A stretch of DNA of 64,000 bases. Origin: Pseudalkalibacillus sp052246725. GTDB lineage: Bacteria; Bacillota; Bacilli; Bacillales; Fictibacillaceae. Location: NCBI GenBank assembly GCA_052246725.1, contig JBQQCL010000013.1; one strand, written 5' to 3'. The position numbers were made by a program, and so were the translations under genes. Numbering within the stretch: position 1 is the stretch's first letter; each line of letters opens with the position of its first letter. Under the pieces are notes generated by a model. That model ran no database searches. It saw only the letters and a list, made by a program, of their open reading frames with translations, and was not told the origin of the DNA. Positions 8,232-16,741 of the stretch are shown here, one piece after another.

Positions 8232-8414
8232 GGACAGAAAACACACGTGAATACGAATACTATGCAGGGACAGCTCGCATACACGAAACGAGCTGTTTTT
8301 GCATAATTATTAAGTGTAGATCAACGCTCTAATAAAGTCGTTGACGTCATGAGATTTCTGGTGTATGATATTTCCATTCGATTATAGAAAGGAGCGTAGA
8401 AAAAACACTATAAC

Positions 8415-8600
8415 GAAAAGCGCCTGGACTATTTCTTCGGCTGAGGCCGACACCGCGGCGGTGTATGAAATAGTTGACGAGGAAAGAGGTTTATCGAATC
8501 TGATCGGCGGATGCCTCTCGGTCTTACATCAAACCGGAAAATTCATACTGAAACCACTAAGGCGACTTAGTGAACAAAGGTATGGATATGATGTAAAACT
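8415..8600 (+). ncRNA. glmS ribozyme-riboswitch
   Basis: Glucosamine-6-phosphate-activated self-cleaving ribozyme in the glmS leader. The conserved core is plain: AAGCGCCTGGAC at the cleavage site (cleavage expected 5' of G 8420), AGTTGACGAGG near 8472, TTATCGAATC, TCGGCGGATGCCTC near 8500 and the late ACTAAGGCGACTTAGTGAAC hairpin near 8560. When GlmS product accumulates the RNA cleaves and the glmS message is degraded. A weak GGGG/CCCC hairpin (8617-8633) lies between the ribozyme and the gene. An 81-codon open frame across this region is spurious. Confidence 0.97.
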
Positions 8601-8711
8601 AAAATTTTAAAATGTTGGGGGTAAAGAGACCCCTTATTTTCACTTGATTAAAATAAGAACAAGTCTGAATATAAGTGAATGGTGTTTCCCCCAACAGGGA
8701 GGTTTATTTCA

Positions 8712-10514
8712 ATGTGTGGAATTGTTGGTTATGTTGGAAATGAAGATACGAAAGAAATTTTATTAAAAGGGCTGGAAAAGCTCGAATATCGTGGTTATGA
8801 CTCGGCTGGTATCGCAGTAATGAACAAAAAAGGCGTCCATGTTTTCAAAGAAAAAGGACGCATTGCGACATTGCGTGAGAAGGTGGATAAGAAAGTACCT
8901 GCGACCATCGGGATCGGACATACACGTTGGGCGACACACGGTGCACCAAGTAAAGTCAACGCGCACCCTCATCAAAGCTCGACAGAACGTTTTACACTTG
9001 TCCACAACGGAGTGATCGAAAACTTTGCACAAGTTCGAAAAGAGTTTTTGAAAGACGTTGAATTAAAAAGTGAAACAGATACGGAAATCATCGTTCAGCT
9101 TATCGAACTTTTTGTAAAAGATGGCCTTGAAGTCGAAGGGGCTTTCCGTAAAACGTTAGCTCTTTTAAAGGGATCTTATGCAATTGCACTTTTAGATAAC
9201 GAAAATAATGAAACGATCTATGTAGGTAAGAACAAGAGCCCGTTACTTGTTGGTGTAGGTAATGGTTACAATGTCGTAGCAAGTGATTCCATGGCAATGC
9301 TTCAAAAGACTGATCAATTCGTTGAGTTGATGGATGAAGAAATCGTAATCGTCACAAAAGAGGACATCACAATCAAGAATCTAGATGGAGAAGTGATGGA
9401 ACGTGATCCATTCACTGCAGAGCTTGATGCTACTGACATCGAAAAAGGGACGTATCCGCACTACATGCTCAAAGAAATCGACGAGCAGCCAATTGTAATC
9501 CGTAACATCATCAACCAGTACCAGGTTAAAGATGGCAACTTGAAACTCGATGATGATATTCGGAAAGCGATGAAGAAAACAGACCGTATTTACATCATTG
9601 CATGTGGTACATCCTATCACGCTGGTCTTGTAGGAAAAGAGCTTATTGAAAAGATGGCTCAAGTACCTGTGGAAGTCCACATTGCCAGTGAGTTCTCATA
9701 CAATATGCCGTTGCTATCTGAGAAGCCATTGTTCATCTTTATTTCTCAGAGCGGGGAAACAGCGGATAGCCGTGCTGTCCTCGTCAAAGTGAAAAAGCTT
9801 GGTCATAAAGCATTGACAATTACCAACGTACAAGGATCTACACTTTCTCGTGAAGCGGATTATACAATGCTTCTTCATGCGGGTCCTGAAATCGCTGTAG
9901 CGTCCACAAAAGCTTACACAGCACAGATTGCGGTCCTTTCCATATTGGCTAGCGATACAGCGAATGCGAAGGGTATAGAGTTGAGCTTCGATCTTATCAA
10001 GGAGTTAAGTGTCGTTTCTAACGCAATCGAAGCAATGTGTGACCAGAAAGAAGATTTCGAAAAAATCGCCCGTGAATACCTTGCAGTAACACGCAATTGC
10101 TTCTTCATCGGCCGCGGAATGGATTATCACGTTGTACTTGAAGGTGCGTTGAAGCTTAAAGAAATCTCTTACATCCAGGCAGAAGGATTTGCGGGAGGAG
10201 AGCTGAAACACGGTACGATCGCATTGATCGAAGAAGGTACACCGGTCATCGCGCTTGCTACACAAGAACACGTGAACTTGAGCATCCGTGGAAACGTGAA
10301 GGAAGTCGCTGCACGTGGTGCCTACACTTGCACGATCAGTTCAGAATCATTGCATGACGATGAAGATCGGATCGTTATTCCAGATGTCAATGAACTGCTG
10401 ACACCGTTAGTAAGCGTCGTGCCGCTGCAATTGATCTCCTATTATGCAGCACTGCACCGTGACTGCGACGTCGACAAACCGCGTAACCTGGCTAAATCAG
10501 TAACGGTTGAATAA
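8712..10514 (+). CDS. glmS: Glutamine-fructose-6-phosphate aminotransferase (isomerizing)
   Basis: Makes glucosamine-6-phosphate from fructose-6-phosphate and glutamine, the committed step of amino-sugar synthesis. The start must be ATG 8712, because the mature enzyme needs Cys directly after Met as the glutaminase nucleophile (MCGIVGYVG). An upstream in-frame ATG at 8679 is excluded, and GGGAGG precedes 8712. This gives exactly the usual 600 residues. The glutaminase domain (1-240) has GHTRWATHG and the linker leads to two SIS domains (ACGTSYHAG; FISQSGETADS). The C terminus ends KPRNLAKSVTVE as in the family. It is regulated by the upstream ribozyme. Confidence 0.97.
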   Translation: MCGIVGYVGNEDTKEILLKGLEKLEYRGYDSAGIAVMNKKGVHVFKEKGRIATLREKVDKKVPATIGIGHTRWATHGAPSKVNAHPHQSSTERFTLVHNGVIENFAQVRKEFLKDVELKSETDTEIIVQLIELFVKDGLEVEGAFRKTLALLKGSYAIALLDNENNETIYVGKNKSPLLVGVGNGYNVVASDSMAMLQKTDQFVELMDEEIVIVTKEDITIKNLDGEVMERDPFTAELDATDIEKGTYPHYMLKEIDEQPIVIRNIINQYQVKDGNLKLDDDIRKAMKKTDRIYIIACGTSYHAGLVGKELIEKMAQVPVEVHIASEFSYNMPLLSEKPLFIFISQSGETADSRAVLVKVKKLGHKALTITNVQGSTLSREADYTMLLHAGPEIAVASTKAYTAQIAVLSILASDTANAKGIELSFDLIKELSVVSNAIEAMCDQKEDFEKIAREYLAVTRNCFFIGRGMDYHVVLEGALKLKEISYIQAEGFAGGELKHGTIALIEEGTPVIALATQEHVNLSIRGNVKEVAARGAYTCTISSESLHDDEDRIVIPDVNELLTPLVSVVPLQLISYYAALHRDCDVDKPRNLAKSVTVE

Positions 10515-10550
10515 TTAAAGCTTAAAATAATAAATTTTTATTTATAAGTG

Positions 10551-10589
10551 CGTGCTTGAGGATTGAGAAATCTTCGAGCACGTTTTTTG
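10551..10589 (+). terminator. glmS terminator
   Basis: Stem CGTGCTTGAGGATT/AATCTTCGAGCACG (one mismatch) with a GAGA loop, then TTTTTT. Confidence 0.92.
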
Positions 10590-10678
10590 TTCAGAAAAAT
10601 TGAAACTGAATATGTCTTGATTATATCGACCATCCTATAGACGAAACTATTTTTACGTCTAGTACAAGGTGATGTTGA

Positions 10679-10966
10679 ATGATCTTATGTTTGGTTATCT
10701 ATTATTGGTTGATGGGTACTCTCCTTCTTTCAGCTCCTTATTATTTGCCGCACTTGTTACATAGATGGAAAGAAAAGATTCAACTGCGTGCGCGAGCTTT
10801 GGATGAGGATTGCAATATTGAGAGCATCAAGAAGAACATTGTAGCAAATACGATTTTTTCAATTCCTGATTATGGCATCAAAATTTATTTTCCTATTTAT
10901 GGTGCCATTAAGATTGTTCTGGGGTTTGTTGTTTTGGCTATAATCATCCATTATGATAAAATTTGA
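10679..10966 (+). CDS. Small membrane protein, unknown function
   Basis: A 95-residue protein with two predicted membrane helices (about 2-22 and 73-92) around a charged middle (RWKEKIQLRARALDEDCN). It is not recognised. AAGGTGA lies before the ATG and a perfect terminator follows the stop codon, so it looks like an independently transcribed gene. It could be a regulatory small membrane protein; nothing in the sequence says more. Confidence 0.6.
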   Translation: MILCLVIYYWLMGTLLLSAPYYLPHLLHRWKEKIQLRARALDEDCNIESIKKNIVANTIFSIPDYGIKIYFPIYGAIKIVLGFVVLAIIIHYDKI

Positions 10967-10985
10967 AAACCTCAATGTAAAAATC

Positions 10986-11014
10986 CCCAATCCAAGTGAC
11001 GGATTGGGTTTTTT
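10986..11014 (+). terminator. Terminator of the small membrane protein gene
   Basis: Stem CCCAATCC/GGATTGGG with a 7-nt loop and TTTTTT. Confidence 0.9.
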
Positions 11015-11229
11015 AATATCTAGTACGAACTTCTCTCCAAAGAACTTCTCGAAGATCATTTTTCAGTTTTTAACCTATTATTTAATACGTATTTACCATG
11101 GAAGTGTTAATTTGGGATAGGTGTTTCGTATTCTTTCGACAAATTACCCACGAAAATATGCATTCATTTAGGAATTATTATTAGGGTAGAATAGTTTCTA
11201 TTTGTGTTTTGTCTTAAGGAGTGTCTTAT

Positions 11230-12621
11230 TTGGAAATACTTATTGCATTATTTTTTTTATTAAGTGTCACCTTTCCAGTTTTACATTTATATCATTGTTT
11301 ACCCTGGTTTCGTGAACCTAACGAAAGGGTCCGACGAGATCCTAAGCTGAAAAAATGGATGATCGATCATGGATATGAAGAGGAGAAGGGAATAAGCATA
11401 TTGATTCCCTGTTATAACGAAACAAGAATTTTAAAGACTTCAATCGAGAGTATGAAAGAATTATCTTATTCTCTATTTGAAGTCATTTATATTAATGACG
11501 GTTCTACAGACGATACAATGACCTATATGAAGGAACTACTCAGGCTTACACCGTGCCCGATGTCTTCAATTAGTAAGCTCTCTCATGAGAGAGTCGAGGG
11601 GACCTATCAGTCCGAACTGTACCCTAATATCTATGTTATCGATAAGATGAATGGCGGAAAAGCTGATGCCTTGAATGCAGGAATAGAATATGCCAGTAAC
11701 GATGTCATCATTACATTAGATGCAGATACGATTCTTGCAGATAATGCATTATCTGCTGTCAATGATGTGATGAAGGATGAGGATGTAGTTGCTGCAGGCG
11801 GGATGGTCCATGTTCTGCAGACAAAAACGAATAAACCATTGAACCGCTTGTCTTTACGTTTTGCAAATATGCTGGTACGTGTCCAGGTTTTGGATTTCTT
11901 AAAAGCATTCTATATCTCAAAACTTTCCCTTGTCCGTTTTAAAGCGTTGGCTGTCATATCAGGAGCGTTTGGTATTTTTAGAAAACAGGTTTTAGTAGAT
12001 GTTGGCGGTTATCGAAAAACGATAGGTGAAGACATTGACATCACCCTGCGGATCCATCGATATATGGCGAAGTTTAAAAATAAGAGAATTGGTTTTATAG
12101 CAGATGCTGTCGGTTATACCGAATTACCGGAGACATGGAGAGATTTGACGAAGCAACGTTTACGGTGGCAAAAAGCATATATCGACTGCGTTATTCATTT
12201 CAGGTCTTTCTTTGGAAAAACGTTATTTACGAAAGCCGTATCTTTCTTTTATATTTTCGAAACGTTCCTGGTTGGAACCCTTGCGTCTTTCGTAATGACA
12301 GGCATAATGCTTATGAACATGTTACACGACCCTCAAAACTCTTATTTGAACTACGTGTTTTTTTATTTGTTTTGGCTTTTTGTCTTTGGTTTAGTATACG
12401 ATCTGGTAGCCATTGCAATTGGAAGACATTACGGGTTTTCATTTGAATGGAAAGAAAGTTTCCGTTTAATATCGGCGCTTACTTTTGATATTTTTGTTTA
12501 TCGTTTTGTAACGATGTATTTTGTGATGTATGGTAGTATATCTTATTTCTTTAACAGAAAGTGGAACAAAGTTAAGCGGACAGGGCGGAATTATCATACG
12601 GACTCTAGGCATGCAACATGA
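11230..12621 (+). CDS. Processive family-2 glycosyltransferase (membrane)
   Basis: Inverting GT2 enzyme of the type that polymerises and exports beta-linked sugars (poly-GlcNAc, hyaluronan and cellulose synthase relatives). There is one N-terminal helix. The catalytic domain then shows SILIPCYNE, NDGSTDDT and LDADT (donor and metal binding), GEDIDITLR and QRLRWQKA (the QxxRW motif of processive enzymes). Three or four C-terminal helices complete it. Start TTG 11230 is chosen because AAGGAG lies 8 nt before it; GTG 11221 overlaps that site. It has 463 residues. An LCP ligase follows, suggesting a surface polymer. The sugar substrate cannot be told. Confidence 0.85.
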   Translation: MEILIALFFLLSVTFPVLHLYHCLPWFREPNERVRRDPKLKKWMIDHGYEEEKGISILIPCYNETRILKTSIESMKELSYSLFEVIYINDGSTDDTMTYMKELLRLTPCPMSSISKLSHERVEGTYQSELYPNIYVIDKMNGGKADALNAGIEYASNDVIITLDADTILADNALSAVNDVMKDEDVVAAGGMVHVLQTKTNKPLNRLSLRFANMLVRVQVLDFLKAFYISKLSLVRFKALAVISGAFGIFRKQVLVDVGGYRKTIGEDIDITLRIHRYMAKFKNKRIGFIADAVGYTELPETWRDLTKQRLRWQKAYIDCVIHFRSFFGKTLFTKAVSFFYIFETFLVGTLASFVMTGIMLMNMLHDPQNSYLNYVFFYLFWLFVFGLVYDLVAIAIGRHYGFSFEWKESFRLISALTFDIFVYRFVTMYFVMYGSISYFFNRKWNKVKRTGRNYHTDSRHAT

Positions 12622-12629
12622 GTTTTTTA

Positions 12630-12721
12630 CACTTAAAGAAAGTACAAACTACTCTCTTCAGTATAAGCGCAACTACTGGCTCAGCCCACGCCCAAGGCTT
12701 GGCTTTGCCAAGTTTTCTTTA
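12630..12721. repeat. 90-bp double-hairpin repeat, copy A
   Basis: Diverged copy of the element at 26687-26776 and 60603-60691. It begins CACTTAAAGAAAGTA and ends with a CTTGGC...GCCAAG hairpin followed by TTTTCTTT, which resembles an intrinsic terminator. It sits between the glycosyltransferase and the LCP gene and abuts the latter's ribosome site. Confidence 0.8.
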
Positions 12722-12737
12722 GCGGGTGAGAGAATTG

Positions 12738-13667
12738 ATGTTTAAGAAAATGATTCTATTTATATTAACGTTCAGTACTGTAGTGATTTTGGGAGCAGGA
12801 AGTTTTGCATGGCAATTCCTGACGTCTACTTCGTCAAGTATACATGAAGATATCGATATCGAAAGAAATTCCAAATTCGAAGAACACCATGAACAGATCA
12901 ACCTCAAGAAAGGTGATCCGGTTTCCATACTCGTTATGGGGATTGATAAAGCAGCTGGTGAAAAGCGCGGGCGATCAGATTCGTTGATACTATTGACCAT
13001 CAATCCTCAATCCAAATCAACGCACATGGTAAGTATCCCGCGTGATACCTACACCAAGGTAAAAGGTGCTGAAGATAAAATCAACTCCGCTTATCATGTT
13101 GGAGGGGCAGCGATGACGATTGCCTCTGTTGAAAATCTCTTAGATGTTCCGGTGGATTATTTTGTGAAGGTCAATATGAAAAGCTTTGTACAAATCGTCG
13201 ATGCAGTTGGTGGCATCGAAGTTAATAATGACTTAGATTTCAATACTAATAATTCGACTTTCACTTATAAAAAGATGCACTTTCCAAATGGCCAATTAAG
13301 TTTGAACGGTGAAGAAGCGTTGATATATGCGCGGATGAGGAAACAAGATCCACGTGGGGATTTTGGCCGGCAAATCCGTCAACGTCAAGTGATTGAAGCA
13401 GTGATTGATAAAGGAGCGAATATATCTTCTATAACGAAGTTCGGTGAAATCGTAAAAGTTGTCGAACATAATGTCAAAACGAATATGACATTCAATGATA
13501 TGTGGAAGGTCCAATCGAATTATAAAGGTGCTCGTGAAAATATAGAGCAGCACAAAATTGTCGGAGCAGACAAAAAAATAAAAGGTACCTATTTTTATGT
13601 GCCAGATCAAAAACAGCTTCGAAAAGTTACGAATGATCTGCAGAAGCATTTGGAGCTTGATTTATAA
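12738..13667 (+). CDS. LytR-CpsA-Psr (LCP) family phosphotransferase
   Basis: Membrane-anchored enzyme class that transfers wall teichoic acid or other undecaprenyl-linked glycopolymers onto peptidoglycan. It has 309 residues. There is one N-terminal membrane anchor (about 3-24), then the LCP domain: ILVMGID, RGRSDSLILLTINP (Arg and Asp of the pyrophosphate site), VSIPRDTY, KINSAYHVGG and ALIYARMRKQDPRGDFGR with the conserved late arginines. ATG 12738 has GGTGAG 7 nt before it. The preceding glycosyltransferase may supply the substrate, though the repeat between them carries a terminator-like hairpin. Confidence 0.88.
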   Translation: MFKKMILFILTFSTVVILGAGSFAWQFLTSTSSSIHEDIDIERNSKFEEHHEQINLKKGDPVSILVMGIDKAAGEKRGRSDSLILLTINPQSKSTHMVSIPRDTYTKVKGAEDKINSAYHVGGAAMTIASVENLLDVPVDYFVKVNMKSFVQIVDAVGGIEVNNDLDFNTNNSTFTYKKMHFPNGQLSLNGEEALIYARMRKQDPRGDFGRQIRQRQVIEAVIDKGANISSITKFGEIVKVVEHNVKTNMTFNDMWKVQSNYKGARENIEQHKIVGADKKIKGTYFYVPDQKQLRKVTNDLQKHLELDL

Positions 13668-13674
13668 CCCAATA

Positions 13675-13700
13675 AAGGGGGGACCATCCCCTCTTTTTAT
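13675..13700 (+). terminator. LCP gene terminator
   Basis: Stem AGGGG/CCCCT with a T-rich tail just after the stop codon. Confidence 0.75.
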
Positions 13701-13832
13701 CTTCACTTCCTCAAGATCCATCTTTTATCAAAATGCTTCCATGTAAATACAAACCAATTTCCTTAAGACGAACCTATCAAACAGGGAGACTACGAAATCT
13801 ATAAAAGAAATCAATAGGGGAAGGGTTTTGCT

Positions 13833-14735
13833 ATGGATACGCTAATTTTTCTTGGAGTTATTCTAGTACTGATGTGTATGATCTTCGGACTGCTCGTATT
13901 TATTAAGAAAAAACATGTAGATTATGATGAAATGATTGAAGAGTTTCAAACAGAAGCAGTCGCAAGTTTGACTAAGGTGGAAAATGATCTTCTGCAAGAG
14001 AAAGACAAGGTGGCAGATAAGATCAAGGAAAGTTATGAAAGAAAAATAAAAGAATATAAAAAGTATGTACATACGGTAGAAAAGCTCTCTAGAACGACAA
14101 GTGAAGCGAATACTCATAATATATTGACCGAAATAAAGAAAGAATTGGTTGCTGATTATGCAATCAAATCGGCGCAAATGAAAATCTTGTCTAATGTTTT
14201 TTTGCCAAATAAGACAGCTAGCGGAGAAATTTACCCTGTAAAAATCGATCATATTGTAATAATGAGGACCGGAGTTTACATCATTGATACAAATGAATTT
14301 ACTGGGGATGTATTGTATGGAGTAACAAAAGGAAAAGCAAAAGAATTATCACTCATTCTCGATCATCTTTTTCCAACAGAGGAAGTTAAGAGTGAAAAAA
14401 CGATTGTTCTTAGGAAAGAAAGAGACAATATAAACGGATTGAATGTCACCCCAGTTGATGATCCGAAAAAGCATGTTATGACAGGAGCTGCTGCTCTCAA
14501 TCATTTGCTTGAAAACCAACTAGGCCAGTTTTCAACCATACCTATCCTTTATTTTGATCATCATGAAAACAATTTTGTTAATTATTCACACTCTAAAACC
14601 CCTTTTGTGTTTGACGATAAACCAAAGCTTTATCAATTCTTTTTGAAACAATTAAAAGAAGGAAATAAGGTTCATTCAGAGTTTGAATTGGAAAAGATAA
14701 GAAATGTAATAGAAAGCCTTAGTATTGATTATTAA
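13833..14735 (+). CDS. Membrane-anchored NERD-like protein, paralogue 1
   Basis: A 300-residue protein. A membrane helix at about 4-23 leads into a charged coiled-coil segment (25-95) and then a NERD-like core around KIDHIVIMRTGVYIIDTNE (about 137-160). NERD (nuclease-related) domains belong to the restriction-endonuclease-like fold and usually show a D...(E/D)xK catalytic pattern. Here the expected Lys is missing (IDTNEFTG), so nuclease activity is doubtful. It is about 45 percent identical by eye to the next gene. The cytoplasmic role is unknown. Own ribosome site (AGGGG) before ATG. Confidence 0.65.
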   Translation: MDTLIFLGVILVLMCMIFGLLVFIKKKHVDYDEMIEEFQTEAVASLTKVENDLLQEKDKVADKIKESYERKIKEYKKYVHTVEKLSRTTSEANTHNILTEIKKELVADYAIKSAQMKILSNVFLPNKTASGEIYPVKIDHIVIMRTGVYIIDTNEFTGDVLYGVTKGKAKELSLILDHLFPTEEVKSEKTIVLRKERDNINGLNVTPVDDPKKHVMTGAAALNHLLENQLGQFSTIPILYFDHHENNFVNYSHSKTPFVFDDKPKLYQFFLKQLKEGNKVHSEFELEKIRNVIESLSIDY

Positions 14736-14827
14736 ACGAACTCGACAGCAGGGGAATGAAAATCGCCATAAAATATGTCATTTTGACAAAGGACAAAGGT
14801 CTCAACCGTTTTCAGGGAGGGGCTTTT

Positions 14828-14910
14828 TTACATTTGGCTTTGTTAAATGATGATGTTGATTACTTCGAAATTCACTCCCTTGCCGGGGCACATGAATGCT
14901 ATTTAAACCC
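14828..14910 (+). repeat. Terminator-adjacent intergenic repeat
   Basis: Begins CATTTGGCTTTGTTAA immediately after a T-run that closes a weak terminator hairpin (14797-14828). The head is shared with 1648, 33176 and 46961. Confidence 0.5.
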
Positions 14911-14987
14911 ATTAATATGATTGATACGAACTAAGCTTTAAAAGTTTTCTCGAAGTTTATAATAAAAAGACAAATGGAGAGGTTTAA

Positions 14988-15887
14988 ATGGAGACTATTT
15001 TCTTTATTGCTATCATTCTCGTTTTGGTTTGTGTCGTAATTGGATTATTACTATTTGTGAAGAAGAAACATAAGGATTATGACGAAATGATGGAAGAATA
15101 TCAAATGAAAGCGACTGCCAGCATTGCAGAAATCGAAAATAATTTTAAGAAAGAGAAGGAATCAGAGGTTGAGAACGTCAAGGAAAGTTATGAGTTAAAG
15201 ATCAGTGACTATAAAGAGTATATCCATAGTGTCGAAAAATTCTCTCGAAGTTCGAGTGATATCCATACACATAAAATATTGACTGACCTTAAGAAAAAAC
15301 TTGTTTCGAATGGAAAAATCGATTCATTGCAGATGTTGATGATGGCCAATGTGTTCATTCCATATAAAACAGCTGATGGAGAGCTGCAGTCAACGAAAAT
15401 CGATCATCTGATTGTGATGAAGACAGGAATTTACCTTATCAATACGAAAAATTGGAAAGGGAAAATCCTATATGGAATTTCGAAAGAAAAAGCTAGGGAG
15501 TTCCCGTTTCTCCATGAAAATCTTTATTACTCAGAGGATAAGGAAACTGAAAAAACGATTATCTATTCGAATAGTGAGAGCCACCCTTCCGAGTTGAAGG
15601 TTCGTTCGGTCGATGAACCAACTAAACAGGTGATGATCGGTTATAAGACCATTAACGAGTTACTCGAAGAACATTATGGGACTATTCATATGACACCGAT
15701 CCTCTACATCAACAATAATACTGATCTTATAAACTACTCATCAAATGTTGTTCCTCTTGTCTTTGATCAGATCGAACCGCTCTACGAATTTTTCGTTAAA
15801 GAAATAGATGGAAGAGCGGATTTATATTCTGTATCAGAAATAGAAGAAATTAAGAACCTCATTGAAAACGTTCATATCACAACTTAA
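14988..15887 (+). CDS. Membrane-anchored NERD-like protein, paralogue 2
   Basis: Tandem paralogue of the preceding gene: 299 residues, the same helix (about 4-23), coiled coil and NERD-like core (KIDHLIVMKTGIYLINTKNW). This copy keeps the Lys (INTKNWKG) but has Asn where Glu or Asp is typical. The two copies thus differ at the predicted active site. Strong GGAGAGG ribosome site. Separate transcription is likely, since about 250 bp with a repeat lies between them. Function unknown; a membrane-tethered DNA or RNA enzyme, or a decayed structural derivative, are both possible. Confidence 0.65.
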   Translation: METIFFIAIILVLVCVVIGLLLFVKKKHKDYDEMMEEYQMKATASIAEIENNFKKEKESEVENVKESYELKISDYKEYIHSVEKFSRSSSDIHTHKILTDLKKKLVSNGKIDSLQMLMMANVFIPYKTADGELQSTKIDHLIVMKTGIYLINTKNWKGKILYGISKEKAREFPFLHENLYYSEDKETEKTIIYSNSESHPSELKVRSVDEPTKQVMIGYKTINELLEEHYGTIHMTPILYINNNTDLINYSSNVVPLVFDQIEPLYEFFVKEIDGRADLYSVSEIEEIKNLIENVHITT

Positions 15888-16034
15888 AAGACGATCTTTT
15901 TTACAACAAATTTAGCGAGCCGACGCGATCATTGGCTTTCTAGCTTATTTAGCTGGTTTATGGAGAGTGAGTGTCGCGGATATCAACAATTAAAGAAAAA
16001 ACAATAAAGTTTTTTATAAAAAGTCGAAAAAGAG

Positions 16035-16060
16035 GTTTTAATAGAATTAATAAAGGGTAT
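16035..16060 (+). promoter_or_regulatory. Probable sigma-B promoter
   Basis: GTTTTA, 14 nt, GGGTAT. This fits the general-stress sigma-B consensus (GTTTAA, 12-15 nt, GGGTAT) with an exact -10, 37 bp before the start of a 47-codon ORF. Confidence 0.6.
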
Positions 16061-16096
16061 GTACTATAAACCATGTCATTTTAGGGAGGGATAAAA

Positions 16097-16240
16097 ATGC
16101 AAGTTGTAAAGTCGTTGGACCATAAGCCCAACAAAACAACCTATACATCCAATCCCAGAAAATCTAACAAAATTTTACTTAAACCAAACCATGGACCAAG
16201 AAAACCGGAATATAAACAAACATTTTTAAACCCACGATAG
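16097..16240 (+). CDS. 47-residue basic protein, probable sigma-B stress gene
   Basis: A short ORF (47 codons) with a strong AGGGAGGG site 5-6 nt before ATG, a sigma-B-type promoter upstream and a terminator 2 nt after the stop codon. The product is Lys, Asn and Pro rich with almost no acidic residues (starts MQVVKSLDHKPNKTTY and ends YKQTFLNPR). No membrane helix. It is not recognised. Promoter, ribosome site, ORF and terminator fitting together argue that it is real. Confidence 0.6.
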   Translation: MQVVKSLDHKPNKTTYTSNPRKSNKILLKPNHGPRKPEYKQTFLNPR

Positions 16241-16241
16241 A

Positions 16242-16272
16242 AGAAGCGGCAACGAGCCTGCTTCTTTTTTTT
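16242..16272 (+). terminator. Terminator of the 47-codon gene
   Basis: Stem AGAAGC/GCTTCT followed by TTTTTTT. Confidence 0.8.
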
Positions 16273-16347
16273 GCCTTCTTAGGATTTTTGATACCATACA
16301 ACCCTGTTAGTCATAAAATGGAACAATACGTCACAGGGGGCCGGAAA

Positions 16348-16569
16348 ATGGATCAATATCGACAACTGCAATCCCAACAACCAAAATCAGTTCAAGAAGC
16401 GCAACAGCAGTTCTTGAAAAATGCAGCGCTAGCTGAGCATTATGAACGTCATAAGATGGCTTATGCAGGGAATTCCACAGCATACTATAAATACGCAGAG
16501 TTACAATATTTCCATAAATCACGGGCACTGTACTACAAAAGCTTCTTCTCCGCAACTTCATTACTATGA
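16348..16569 (+). CDS. Small Gln/Tyr-rich protein, unknown
   Basis: 73 residues from ATG 16348, which has GGGGG 7 nt upstream; an in-frame ATG at 16288 lacks one. The composition is rich in Gln, Ala and Tyr (QSQQPKSVQEAQQQF, then HYERHKMAYAGNSTAYYKYA). It is helical in character with no membrane segment. Not recognised. The 110-bp palindromic repeat begins 4 nt after the stop codon. Confidence 0.5.
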   Translation: MDQYRQLQSQQPKSVQEAQQQFLKNAALAEHYERHKMAYAGNSTAYYKYAELQYFHKSRALYYKSFFSATSLL

Positions 16570-16572
16570 TCT

Positions 16573-16682
16573 CGGTGCCAGGCACGACAATTTGGCCCTT
16601 CTGCCACAAGCGATCTCATTCGGTGCCTGGCACCGTTTGTAATCTCTTGCGGCTCAAGGGGTCTAAAACGGTGCCAGGCACC
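16573..16682. repeat. 110-bp palindromic repeat, copy 1
   Basis: Three copies of a 13-nt palindrome-like unit: GGTGCCAGGCAC at each end and GGTGCCTGGCACC in the middle. Same length and layout as 20618-20727. The units resemble REP-like sequences seen in many Bacillus genomes. Confidence 0.9.
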
Positions 16683-16741
16683 ATCTTTATCATTTCTTTA
16701 TAATGAGGTGGTAGGGTGTTTTTTTGAGAGGGGGTTTTCTA

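Noticed and set aside
8365..8610. 81-codon open frame upstream of glmS
   Set aside because: It lies wholly within the glmS ribozyme, whose conserved core explains the sequence.
8617..8640. GGGG/CCCC hairpin between the glmS ribozyme and glmS as a terminator
   Set aside because: Only four pairs and no proper T-run; control by ribozyme cleavage is sufficient.
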